64,000 nt of DNA from JACKAQ01 sp965227145 (GTDB lineage Bacteria > Calditrichota > Calditrichia > RBG-13-44-9 > J075). Where the stretch lies: NCBI GenBank assembly GCA_965227145.1, contig OZ245730.1, forward strand, positions 310,001-374,000, in the 5' to 3' direction. Both the position numbers and the translations under genes were made by a program. The notes below the pieces were generated by a model that was given only the letters and a program-made list of their open reading frames with translations, had not been told where the DNA came from and ran no database searches. Positions 52,788-61,122 of this stretch are shown piece by piece. How positions within the stretch are numbered: the stretch's first letter is position 1; each line of letters opens with the position of its first letter.

Positions 52788-55700
52788 ATGCAAAATAGAC
52801 CCTCATTTCTTCCAAAATTGGCAGTTACCCGCCCGGTAACGATTATCGTTTCTTTACTGGCGATTATCGTTTTGGGTGGTGTTGCGTATAAACAGATTCC
52901 CATCGAGCTGTTGCCATCCGGGTTTAGCTATCCGGCGTTGGGCGTTTGGACACCGTATCCCAACGCCAACCCGCAGGAAGTGGAAGAGCAAATCGCCCGG
53001 CCAATTGAGGAGCAGGTGCGCACCATTCCCGGCGTCACCAAAGTGGAAACCTACAGCAGCAGCAACGGCTGCTGGACGTGGATGGAATTTGGCAACGATG
53101 TGGATATGGATGCCGCATATGACCAGCTCCGCGACCGGATGGAACGCGCCCGCGCCATGCTGCCGGACGATCTCGATCGCTATTACCTGCGCCGGTTCGG
53201 GCGAAATGACGAGCCGATTATTTTTCTTTCCATCAGTTTTCCCGAAGGCGTGGACGACCCGTATTACATCGTCGAAAAATTGATCAAACAGCCCATCGAG
53301 CGGATCGATGGCGTCGCCAATATCGAAACTTGGGGCGCGGATGAAAAAAGCATCCAGATTCTCATCGATCAGGATAAAGTGAAAGCCCACCAGATTAATG
53401 TGTACGAAGTGATCAGCGAAATGCGTTCCGATAATTTCGCGATGTCCTCCGGTTGGGTCTATGAGGGCGACAAAAAATTTATCGTTCGTTCGCTGGCGCG
53501 ATTCAAATCGTTGCAGGAAATAGCCGCGATTCCCATCAACAAATTCGGGTTGACCATCGGTGATATCGCCGAAGTGAAATACGACGTCCCGGAACGCAAC
53601 TGGACGCAGCGGGTCAACGGCGGTCAGGGTGTGCTGATGGATATTTATAAAGAATCGTTGTCCAATACGGTCGAAATGAGTCACAAACTAAAAACCTTGC
53701 TCAATGAAGAAATACTGACCCATCCCAAACTCAAAAGCGCGGATGTGCAACTGCTGTTTGTGCAGGGTGACCTCATCGAGGATTCCGTAAATAACTTGCG
53801 CGATACGGCTATTTGGGGCGGGGTTTTCGCTATTTTCATCCTGTTGTTTTTCCTGAAAAACTTGCGGATGACCATTATAATGATGTTCGCGATTCCGCTG
53901 TCCATACTCATTTCGCTCATTTTTGTCTATTTCATCGGCTGGACACTCAACCTGATTGTGATGATGGGGCTAATGATCAGTGTGGGAATGGTGGTAGATA
54001 ACGGCATTGTGGTGCTGGAAAATATCTACCGAATGCGCAGCGAAGGTAAACCATCCCGCGAATCGTCCATTTGGGGCGCCAGCGAAGTTAACCTCGCGAT
54101 TATCATGGCAACGCTGACAACCATCGCGGTATTTGTGCCGATTCTCATTATCAAAGACGGCGCCGGCGGGTTCAATTTTTACATGCAGCGCATCGGGTTG
54201 CCGGTTATTTTTTCGCTGCTCGGATCGCTGTTTGTGGCGCTGGTGCTCATTCCGCTGGCAACTACGCATTTTTCCGGCGGTGGTATGGCCCAAGAAAGCA
54301 AAATGGTTACCCGGCTCAAATCCATTTACGGACGGGTGCTTGCTAAAATTCTCAATCGCCGGCTGGATACCGTTTTAGCCGTGGTGCTCATTCTTTTTGT
54401 CACATTTGGCGTGCTCGGTCCCATGATTCAGGAATCCGACGGAATGGAAGGAAACATCAGCGATTTACGGCTGATGTTCGATTTACCCACAAATCTCACA
54501 AAAGATGACACAAACCGTTTTTTCAAAGAAGTGGAAGACACCGTTTTTGCCAAAGCCAAAGAATACAACATTCGTGCGGTGGACACCGGTTTCCGGCAAG
54601 GCTTTGGTCGGGTGCGGGTTTATCTGCAACCGCCGGAAAAACAACAGTGGTATGATGTTGTTTATAAAGGTGTTACAAATTTGGTCGGATTAGGGAAAGA
54701 GGAGCCGCTTTCCCGTGATGAAGTGCTCGAAGATCTCAAAAAGCGAATCCCGTTAAAGCCGGGAATCAAATTCCGGACCTCATGGCGCGGCAGCGGAATG
54801 GGCGACGAAGGCACCGTAACCATCATGCTTTACGGTGACGATACCGGAAAATTGGCGGAACTCGCCGAAGAGGTTGAACGCCGCATGCGCACGCTGGATG
54901 GCGTAATTAGCGTCGAAACCGATCGCGAAGCCGGTGAAGATGAAATCAAAATCAAGCTCGATCGCGAAGCGACGGCGCGCAACGGCATCAACGCAAATCA
55001 GGTTGCCAACACCCTGATGTATGCTGTTCGCGGATTGAACTTGCCGCGTTTTCAGGCAACTGATCGCGAAATTGATGTGCGTATTCAGGTGCAGGAAGAA
55101 GATCGCGAGAGCCTGCTGCAAATAAAAGACATGAGCTTCACCAACCAACAGGGGCGCAGTGTTCCGCTGTCGGCGATGGCAACATTCAATATTGAAAAAG
55201 GCTTCGGGCAAATCGGGCGCACCGATGGCAAAACATTTTTAGCAGTAAAAGCCCAAACCACGGCAAACGATATGCCCAGAATTTCGGCACAGATCGACCA
55301 GTTGATGGCCGATTTTACCCTGCCGTATGGCTACGATTGGTCCAAAGGCGATCGCTTCCGGCGTTTCCGGGAACAGGGGCAAGCCATGCAAACCGCGCTG
55401 ATGCTGTCCGTTGTGCTGGTTTATTTGCTGATGGCTATTTTGTTTGAATCGTTCATTTTACCACTGTCGATCATGTTTGCGATTCCGTTATCTATTTTCG
55501 GGGCGAACCTGGCTTTGGTAATATCCCAAACGCCGCAGGATTTAATGGCTGGCATCGGCATTATTATTTTGGTGGGTGTTGTGGTAAACAACGGCATTGT
55601 GTTGGTTGATATGATCAACCGTCGCCGGCGGGAAGGCTATTCGCGGCGCGATGCAATTTTGGATGCCGGAAAAAACCGTTTCCGCCCGATTATGATGACC

Positions 55701-55946
55701 AGCTTCACCACCATTTTCGGAATTGTGCCGATGGCGTTGGGCTCCGGCGATTTGATCGGCATTCCATACGCGCCGATGGGTCGCGTAATTATCGGCGGGA
55801 TGCTCACCAGCACCTTTTTGACCCTCACCGTCATTCCGGTGTTTTACACGCTATTCGACGATTTGGCGATTTTCTTCAAACGGGTTGTCGGTTGGTTAGT
55901 GAAAGGAAAATCCACCGGCGATGTGGCGGTGCCCAGCGAAAATTGA
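52788..55946 (+). CDS. Second RND family efflux permease
   Basis: 1052 residues from the ATG at 52788 (TGGAG upstream); an in-frame TTG at 52746 is less likely. It is of normal family length. N-terminal TRPVTIIVSLLAIIVLGG, IELLPSGFSYPALGVWTPYP, TM4 phrase MMGLMISVGMVVDNGIVVLE and C-terminal GIIILVGVVVNNGIVLVDMI all match. It starts 57 bases after the first permease. Two different permeases with one adaptor resemble the MdtABC arrangement, in which the pumps form a mixed trimer, so a heteromeric pump is possible. No TolC-type channel is in the window; substrates are unknown. Confidence 0.95.
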   Translation: MQNRPSFLPKLAVTRPVTIIVSLLAIIVLGGVAYKQIPIELLPSGFSYPALGVWTPYPNANPQEVEEQIARPIEEQVRTIPGVTKVETYSSSNGCWTWMEFGNDVDMDAAYDQLRDRMERARAMLPDDLDRYYLRRFGRNDEPIIFLSISFPEGVDDPYYIVEKLIKQPIERIDGVANIETWGADEKSIQILIDQDKVKAHQINVYEVISEMRSDNFAMSSGWVYEGDKKFIVRSLARFKSLQEIAAIPINKFGLTIGDIAEVKYDVPERNWTQRVNGGQGVLMDIYKESLSNTVEMSHKLKTLLNEEILTHPKLKSADVQLLFVQGDLIEDSVNNLRDTAIWGGVFAIFILLFFLKNLRMTIIMMFAIPLSILISLIFVYFIGWTLNLIVMMGLMISVGMVVDNGIVVLENIYRMRSEGKPSRESSIWGASEVNLAIIMATLTTIAVFVPILIIKDGAGGFNFYMQRIGLPVIFSLLGSLFVALVLIPLATTHFSGGGMAQESKMVTRLKSIYGRVLAKILNRRLDTVLAVVLILFVTFGVLGPMIQESDGMEGNISDLRLMFDLPTNLTKDDTNRFFKEVEDTVFAKAKEYNIRAVDTGFRQGFGRVRVYLQPPEKQQWYDVVYKGVTNLVGLGKEEPLSRDEVLEDLKKRIPLKPGIKFRTSWRGSGMGDEGTVTIMLYGDDTGKLAELAEEVERRMRTLDGVISVETDREAGEDEIKIKLDREATARNGINANQVANTLMYAVRGLNLPRFQATDREIDVRIQVQEEDRESLLQIKDMSFTNQQGRSVPLSAMATFNIEKGFGQIGRTDGKTFLAVKAQTTANDMPRISAQIDQLMADFTLPYGYDWSKGDRFRRFREQGQAMQTALMLSVVLVYLLMAILFESFILPLSIMFAIPLSIFGANLALVISQTPQDLMAGIGIIILVGVVVNNGIVLVDMINRRRREGYSRRDAILDAGKNRFRPIMMTSFTTIFGIVPMALGSGDLIGIPYAPMGRVIIGGMLTSTFLTLTVIPVFYTLFDDLAIFFKRVVGWLVKGKSTGDVAVPSEN

Positions 55947-55984
55947 TCAATATTTCTATAAAAAATAAGCATTTATTGTATCCG

Positions 55985-56018
55985 AAAGAGGCTGTTTTCT
56001 GCAGCCTCTTTTTTTTTG
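55985..56018 (+). terminator. Terminator of the RND operon
   Basis: AAAGAGGCTG pairs with CAGCCTCTTT around a 7-base loop and continues as TTTTTTT. Confidence 0.93.
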
Positions 56019-56172
56019 ACTAACGCGTCGTGGTTCACCTAAACGCTGTATTTTCAATACTTTTGGGCGTTGGTTTAAAAACTTCAACTAAATATTCGTT
56101 GAAAATACCACAAATATCTGTTACATTAAAACTACATTGAAAGTGTCCTTCGATCCCGAAGGTTTGATAAGT

Positions 56173-56217
56173 GCGAAAAATCATCGCATCTGTTTCAATA
56201 GATGTTTAATTTTTCGC
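56173..56217 (+). promoter_or_regulatory. Structured 5' leader of the PP2C gene
   Basis: GCGAAAAAT pairs with ATTTTTCGC, and inside it CATCT pairs with AGATG, leaving a 48-base gap to the start codon. It is not a terminator in this direction. It matches no riboswitch I recognise. Confidence 0.4.
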
Positions 56218-56264
56218 TTCAAATTTCGATGATAAATGCTTAAGCCAATAAAAGGTATTAAATA

Positions 56265-58139
56265 ATGGCTGCCAAAAAAGATGTAATGAAAATTTTGTAC
56301 GGTTCGCATTCTGAACGCGGTGTCAAACGTCAGCACAATAACGACGATTATGGCAAATTTCCGCTGGAAGATAATGCGTTATCGGGTAATAAAGGTCAGT
56401 TGTTCCTCATTTCCGACTCCAAAATTCGCAATCCGATCGGCAAAAATGCCGGTAAAATGATTATCGAAGCGATCCAGAAAAATTATTTTGCCTATCCGTC
56501 TGATGATGTTGCCTTCAGTTTGCAACGCGCGTTTGATATTGCCAACCGAACGCTGTATCAATATGCAGTTGCCAGCGGAATGCACCGGAAAATCGGCGCA
56601 ACTTGCACAGCGCTCGCACTCACCGAAAAAGCGGCATTTTTTGCGCATGTCGGCGATTGCCGGATTTACCGGGTCAATTTGCGACGGGTGGAGCAGTTAA
56701 CCCGCGATCACATTCGCGTGGTGCCTGGCAAAACCCCTGAGGCGCCTGCAAAACCGGCGCTAACGCGAGCAATTGGCGTAAAATTGGGAATTAAAATAGA
56801 CTTGGCGCGAATGCCTGTTCAGCGTGACGAATATTTTGTGATTGCCTCGGACGGGATGAACGCTATCGATCCGACTGAAATTCAGGGCATTGTGCTCTCC
56901 AGCTCACCGGAACGTGCCGCAGAAAAACTGACGGAAATGGCCCGCTCTCGCGGCAGCAACGACGAAATTACTGTTCAAGTGATCAAAGTTTATCAATCGA
57001 TTGAAGAAAATAGCGTAATTGCCGTGGCAGGATTGGGCAATATCAGTAATCGGTGGAGCAATTGGCCGGTGTATTTTATGCTCACTTTACTCACTGCGAC
57101 AATGGCGTTTTTGGTGCACGAGCCTTTTGTGGAAAAAGCAACCACGCTCGTAACCATGAAAACCGCGGAAGAACGTAGTGAAAATCCGCCGCCGCTGATC
57201 GACCCGCAAGTTTTGGAAGATCAACAGCTTCAACGCGCAAGGGCCTATTTTAACAAGGGTTTATGGGATGAAGCGTTGAAAGAATATCGCGCCGTTTTGC
57301 GAAATAATCCCGGTAGCAGCGAAGCGCTGGATGGCATCGATATGATTACGAGAGCCTACACCGTTCGCGGCGATAAAGCATTCAGCCAGGAAAATTGGGG
57401 CGCTGCGCTGGCTTATTACAAAAAAGCCCTGCAATTGAGCCCGGAAAATGAAAGTCTGCGCAAGCTGACCGTTCGCGCGCAGAGAAGCCATTACCAATCG
57501 AAAGTTGAGGAAGTCGCGTTAGCCTCTGCACCGCAAACGCTGCAATATCGCGACTCGAATTCGACGCTGAATCCGGAATCGGCTTTGCAAACGTTGAATG
57601 TCATCGGCTTTGCTGAAAATCAGTGGAATTTGGCCGGATTGGTTGAAAACGAGGATATCCGCTTCAGCGTTCAGTCGCTGGTAATTCTGGAAAATCTGCG
57701 AATTAAAAAAGTTTTCCATCAAAATAAATATCAGGGTGTGGAAGTTGAGGTGCAAACCCGCCGTTTAAAAGGATCGCGTAACGGCAAATACGGGTTGATT
57801 TTCGGACACGATTTGTCAAACGATGCGCCGGGCGAACGATTTTTCCTGTTTACTGTGGATAGTAACGGCAATTATTCGCTGCAGCGGGTTACCAAACATA
57901 GCGTAAAAATATTAATTTCCGAGCCGATCAAAGCCGGCATTATCGGCAATTACGATCAGATTCAGCTAAAAGTGAAAAGTTTTGGCAAACTGATTTTGTT
58001 GTATGCGAACGGTGTTTTGCTGAAAATGCTGCCGCTGAACGTGGAACAGTCCGGCGGTGTTGGTTTGTATGCCGATCCGAAAATGCAGGTCGAATTCAGC
58101 GGATTTCGCATTGTGCCATCCTCTGAAACTGCAGAATAA
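56265..58139 (+). CDS. PP2C-type phosphatase with membrane segment, TPR and C-terminal sandwich domain
   Basis: 624 residues. The N-terminal PPM domain (10-245) has the metal-binding pattern in order: RGVKRQHNNDDYG, LFLISDSKIRNPIG, GATCTALALTEKAAFFAHVG, DCRIYRV, FVIASDGMNAIDP and GSNDEITVQVIKV. The second motif lacks the normal DGMGG glycines, so activity may be weak or specialised. A membrane segment follows (about 265-285, NWPVYFMLTLLTATMAFLV), then TPR-like repeats (about 320-400, RARAYFNKGLWDEALKEYRA) and a C-terminal beta-sandwich of the LamG/DUF1080 sort (about 470-624). A phosphatase inside and a sandwich domain outside suggests signalling across the inner membrane, with a Ser/Thr kinase encoded elsewhere. 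No kinase is adjacent. Confidence 0.88.
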   Translation: MAAKKDVMKILYGSHSERGVKRQHNNDDYGKFPLEDNALSGNKGQLFLISDSKIRNPIGKNAGKMIIEAIQKNYFAYPSDDVAFSLQRAFDIANRTLYQYAVASGMHRKIGATCTALALTEKAAFFAHVGDCRIYRVNLRRVEQLTRDHIRVVPGKTPEAPAKPALTRAIGVKLGIKIDLARMPVQRDEYFVIASDGMNAIDPTEIQGIVLSSSPERAAEKLTEMARSRGSNDEITVQVIKVYQSIEENSVIAVAGLGNISNRWSNWPVYFMLTLLTATMAFLVHEPFVEKATTLVTMKTAEERSENPPPLIDPQVLEDQQLQRARAYFNKGLWDEALKEYRAVLRNNPGSSEALDGIDMITRAYTVRGDKAFSQENWGAALAYYKKALQLSPENESLRKLTVRAQRSHYQSKVEEVALASAPQTLQYRDSNSTLNPESALQTLNVIGFAENQWNLAGLVENEDIRFSVQSLVILENLRIKKVFHQNKYQGVEVEVQTRRLKGSRNGKYGLIFGHDLSNDAPGERFFLFTVDSNGNYSLQRVTKHSVKILISEPIKAGIIGNYDQIQLKVKSFGKLILLYANGVLLKMLPLNVEQSGGVGLYADPKMQVEFSGFRIVPSSETAE

Positions 58140-58156
58140 ACAACAGTTTACATAAT

Positions 58157-58188
58157 AAAAAAAGGCGGGTTCATCCCGCCTTTTTTTT
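58157..58188. terminator. Bidirectional terminator between the PP2C gene and proline dehydrogenase
   Basis: GGCGGG pairs with CCCGCC around a 5-base loop, with a run of seven A's before and eight T's after. Confidence 0.93.
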
Positions 58189-58223
58189 GTCAAAAAATAG
58201 CATTGCTAAAGCTGCATTTATTG

Positions 58224-59141
58224 TTATGCACCATTCCGGCTGAACATTTTTTTGATCATGCTTTTGGTTACGTGTCCCACAATATCCGGGTTTTCTTTTA
58301 GCCGCCGGGTGGAATAATGCATCCACTCCGGACCGAATGGCACATATACGCGCAATTTGTGCCCGGCATTCAGCAGCACGCGGCGTAACTCCGGCGTAAC
58401 ACCCAGCAACATCTGAAATTCGTATTGGCTTTTGGGAATTGCATGTGTATCGATAATCCGTAATGCTTCCCACACCAGTTTTTCATCGTGTGTGGCGATG
58501 CCCACATAACACCCGCCGGTGAGCAGCTTCTCCAAAATATAGCTGAAATTTTGATTAATAATATCGCGATCGTGGTAGGAAACGGCGTGCGGCTCTTTGT
58601 AAATCCCTTTGCACAACCGGAAATCCGGCTTGTGCGGCAGCAGGCGATTTACGTCGTCCAGCGTTCGGCGCATGTATGCCTGAATGACGGTGCCAACATT
58701 GCTAAACTCCTGTTTTAACTGGAGATACATTTCCAGTGTGTCGCTGGTTGTGGTGTGATCTTCCATATCAATTCGCACAAACCGGTCGCATTCTTTTGCC
58801 GTTTGCACGATAGACCGGATGTTCTCGTAACAAAATTGTTTGTCCAGTTTTAGCCCCATGTGGGTGGGTTTTACGGACACGCCGCTGTGCAGGTTTTCTT
58901 CAGAAATCCGGCGCAATACGGATTTGTAAAGTTCAGCAGCCTCAAGTGATTGCTCTTTTCTGGTGACTTCTTCGCCGAGCACATCGATGGTGGCGCATGC
59001 GCCGTCGCGCATCAGATTTTTGACGGTGGCTACCGCTGCGTCCAACGTTTCACCGGCGATGTAAGGTCGCGCAAAATAGCCGATGATCGGTTTTGGCACA
59101 TACGGCAGCGTATGACTAACTGTTTTATTGAAAATGCTCAT
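58224..59141 (-). CDS. Proline dehydrogenase
   Basis: 305 residues, the length of a monofunctional bacterial proline dehydrogenase. The FAD-binding beta-alpha barrel shows FARPYIAGETLDAAVATVKN, ATIDVLGEEVTRKEQS, FVRIDMEDHTTTSDT, CKGIYKEPHAV, VGIATHDEKLV and the substrate-binding C-terminus YVPFGPEWMHYSTRRLKENP, whose double Arg binds the proline carboxylate. It oxidises proline to pyrroline-5-carboxylate and passes electrons to the quinone pool. No P5C dehydrogenase gene is adjacent, so the second step is encoded elsewhere. Confidence 0.95.
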   Translation of the reverse strand: MSIFNKTVSHTLPYVPKPIIGYFARPYIAGETLDAAVATVKNLMRDGACATIDVLGEEVTRKEQSLEAAELYKSVLRRISEENLHSGVSVKPTHMGLKLDKQFCYENIRSIVQTAKECDRFVRIDMEDHTTTSDTLEMYLQLKQEFSNVGTVIQAYMRRTLDDVNRLLPHKPDFRLCKGIYKEPHAVSYHDRDIINQNFSYILEKLLTGGCYVGIATHDEKLVWEALRIIDTHAIPKSQYEFQMLLGVTPELRRVLLNAGHKLRVYVPFGPEWMHYSTRRLKENPDIVGHVTKSMIKKMFSRNGA

Positions 59142-59283
59142 GACCTCTCCTGTAACTGTCGCGGAAATTTAACGTGACGGGGGTGAACTTGTCAATCGAA
59201 TCGGAAAATTCATTTGTGGTCATACCGTTTATTTTGGATGACAAAGAGAATAACCGGGGTGAAAGATTTCGTTTTATGAAGTA

Positions 59284-59326
59284 AAATCCCAAATTCCAAA
59301 AAACAAATCTCAAATAAATCCCAAAT
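59284..59326. repeat. Left inverted-repeat cluster (AAATCCCAAAT twice)
   Basis: AAATCCCAAAT occurs at 59284-59294 and 59316-59326, with similar AT-rich words between. The reverse complement occurs twice on the other side of the four-helix-bundle gene. Confidence 0.8.
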
Positions 59327-59344
59327 TCAAAGTTCGAAACATCA

Positions 59345-59710
59345 TCAGGTAGATTTAACAATGATTGACGATAAATTTTTTTTCAATTCAAGGGCTTCGT
59401 TTAACAAAATTTCAATCCCATTGTGATCGGGTAGTTGATTCGTATCCTTTATCAATCTCAGCCAATAAATCGATTCTTTCGCTTCTTTTCTGCTGATTTT
59501 TACATGCATCAAAAAATCCTTTTTGCCCAACGCTTCATTTGCTTCGATGTAATTTGCACCGATCGATCCGGAAGATCGAATAAGCTGTTTACCATCCTCA
59601 ATGTTTGCAACGGTTCGGGGTAAAGTTTTTATAAACAAGCGTATCGATTTGGCAAATTGATAGGTTCGCTCCTCTAAATCGAAGATTTTGTCGTTGGGAC
59701 TATTGTTCAT
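59345..59710 (-). CDS. Four-helix-bundle protein (23S rRNA intervening-sequence family)
   Basis: 121 residues, all helical: DLEERTYQFAKSIRLFIKTL, RSSGSIGANYIEANEALGKK and KISRKEAKESIYWLRLIKDT. This is the S23/IVS four-helix-bundle family, first found in insertions within 23S rRNA genes and related to the accessory subunit of diversity-generating retroelements. Here it is in neither context. Two copies of an 11-base word lie on each side in inverted orientation, so the gene looks like the cargo of a small cassette. It sits between proline dehydrogenase and mscS, with the right repeats ending three bases before the mscS stop codon. Function is unknown. Confidence 0.92.
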   Translation of the reverse strand: MNNSPNDKIFDLEERTYQFAKSIRLFIKTLPRTVANIEDGKQLIRSSGSIGANYIEANEALGKKDFLMHVKISRKEAKESIYWLRLIKDTNQLPDHNGIEILLNEALELKKNLSSIIVKST

Positions 59711-59732
59711 TATGTGTTCTTCGTCTGTGAGT

Positions 59733-59760
59733 TGTTATTTGGGATTTGTTATTTGGGATT
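59733..59760. repeat. Right inverted-repeat cluster (tandem GTTATTTGGGATTT)
   Basis: Two perfect 14-base tandem copies at 59733-59746 and 59747-59760. Their core ATTTGGGATTT is the reverse complement of the word repeated at 59284-59326. Confidence 0.85.
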
Positions 59761-59762
59761 TC

Positions 59763-60887
59763 TCAATCCTCAATTGTGTTTTGCGATGGCGGCATTGGGT
59801 TGCGGAAATTAATATCGCGTTGCGGAAATGGAATTTCGATGCCGTTTTTGCGGAATTCGCGAACAATTGCGCAGTTGATTTTAGAGCGCACAATCGGGTG
59901 ACGTTTGGGATCGCGAATCCAGATGCGCAACCGCATCTCCCACGATGAATCGCCAAAATTGCGCAGCAGCACATCCGGCTCCGGACGTTTGAGCACTTCG
60001 GAATCTGCCAATGCCACTTCTTTCAGGGTGCGCAACACCAAATCGAGATCGGAATTATAGGAAACCCCGACATCCACGTTGATGCGGATTTTGGGATCGC
60101 CGTGCGAATAATTGATCACGTTGCTGGCGACAAATTCGGAATTCGGGACGATAATTGAAATATTATCAACCGTTTGGATGCGCGTGGCTCGTATCTTGAT
60201 TTCGTTGACATCACCCTCCACATCGCCGATGAGCACGCGGTCGCCAACGTTGATGGGGCGCTCGAACAGCAGAATTAATCCCGCCACAAAATTGGATGTG
60301 ACATTCTGCAACCCGAAACCGATACCCACAGATAAAAATCCGAAAATCACAGCCAAACCGCTCAAATCCACACCGATCGATTGGAACGCGACCACCACAC
60401 CGAGCACCATCACCAGATAGTGCACAATCCGCCCGAACGTGAATTGCGTACCCGCATCGATTTGCATATAGTTGAAAAATCGCGATAGCACCATATCGCG
60501 AAGCAGCCGGGAGCCAATCGCAAAAATGATGACAAAAACCAGCAAAGTGAGCAGCGCAGAAAGTGAAATGGGATTGTCGCCCAGCGTAAATAGCCGGAAA
60601 TTGAGGATTTCGCTGATGTGCCGGGTCAGCTCAGCTTGCGGGATAAACGATTCTGTTGCGATCGTTAAGCCAATAAAAAACAATATCGTAGATACTATTC
60701 GTTGATACAGCTTTACCCGGAACTCCGCCAGCTGCAGTTTGGAAAAAATGAATCGCCGGGTCAGGCGCCGCACCAAAACAATGATGCCGAAGGTAAACAG
60801 CAATATTGCCGCAACATAAATTAATTTGAGCGGCGTCACCGATTGCCCGAGCAGCGTAAACAGCGTTTGATGCAGCCATTGATTCAT
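59763..60887 (-). CDS. Mechanosensitive channel, MscS family
   Basis: 374 residues from the ATG at 60887. There are four hydrophobic segments before the pore (about 20-40, 66-86, 115-135, 155-175). The pore helix and beta domain follow: VIFGFLSVGIGFGLQNVTSN and FVAGLILLFERPINVGDRVL, the hallmark of MscS. The C-terminal domain (IRINVDVGVSYNSDLDLVLR) is the alpha/beta cytoplasmic cage. It opens on membrane tension during osmotic downshift. It is longer than Escherichia coli MscS (286), with extra membrane helices. It is divergent from uvrB. Confidence 0.95.
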   Translation of the reverse strand: MNQWLHQTLFTLLGQSVTPLKLIYVAAILLFTFGIIVLVRRLTRRFIFSKLQLAEFRVKLYQRIVSTILFFIGLTIATESFIPQAELTRHISEILNFRLFTLGDNPISLSALLTLLVFVIIFAIGSRLLRDMVLSRFFNYMQIDAGTQFTFGRIVHYLVMVLGVVVAFQSIGVDLSGLAVIFGFLSVGIGFGLQNVTSNFVAGLILLFERPINVGDRVLIGDVEGDVNEIKIRATRIQTVDNISIIVPNSEFVASNVINYSHGDPKIRINVDVGVSYNSDLDLVLRTLKEVALADSEVLKRPEPDVLLRNFGDSSWEMRLRIWIRDPKRHPIVRSKINCAIVREFRKNGIEIPFPQRDINFRNPMPPSQNTIED

Positions 60888-61122
60888 ATAAATTTCCGTG
60901 TTGATGTTTAACAAACCCGTTTCGGGGTAAATCAATATACGTTTTCACAACCATTTTTGAAAAATATTTGCAATTCGCCGCCCAAAACTAGTGAACGCTG
61001 CATGATGTTCAAACCAATCCCCACTTGCAATTCTTACAACTGCATTCTAAATTGAATGTTTGAGACAATGTTATACGGTTGGGTTTTTAAATGAATAAAA
61101 AATATGCGTAAGGAACAATCCG

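Larger units (their letters stand above)
55947..56264. other. Intergenic region with terminator and structured leader
   Basis: 318 bases between the RND operon and the PP2C gene. It holds the RND terminator at its start and a two-part hairpin at 56173-56217 close to the PP2C start. No gene is seen. Confidence 0.5.
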
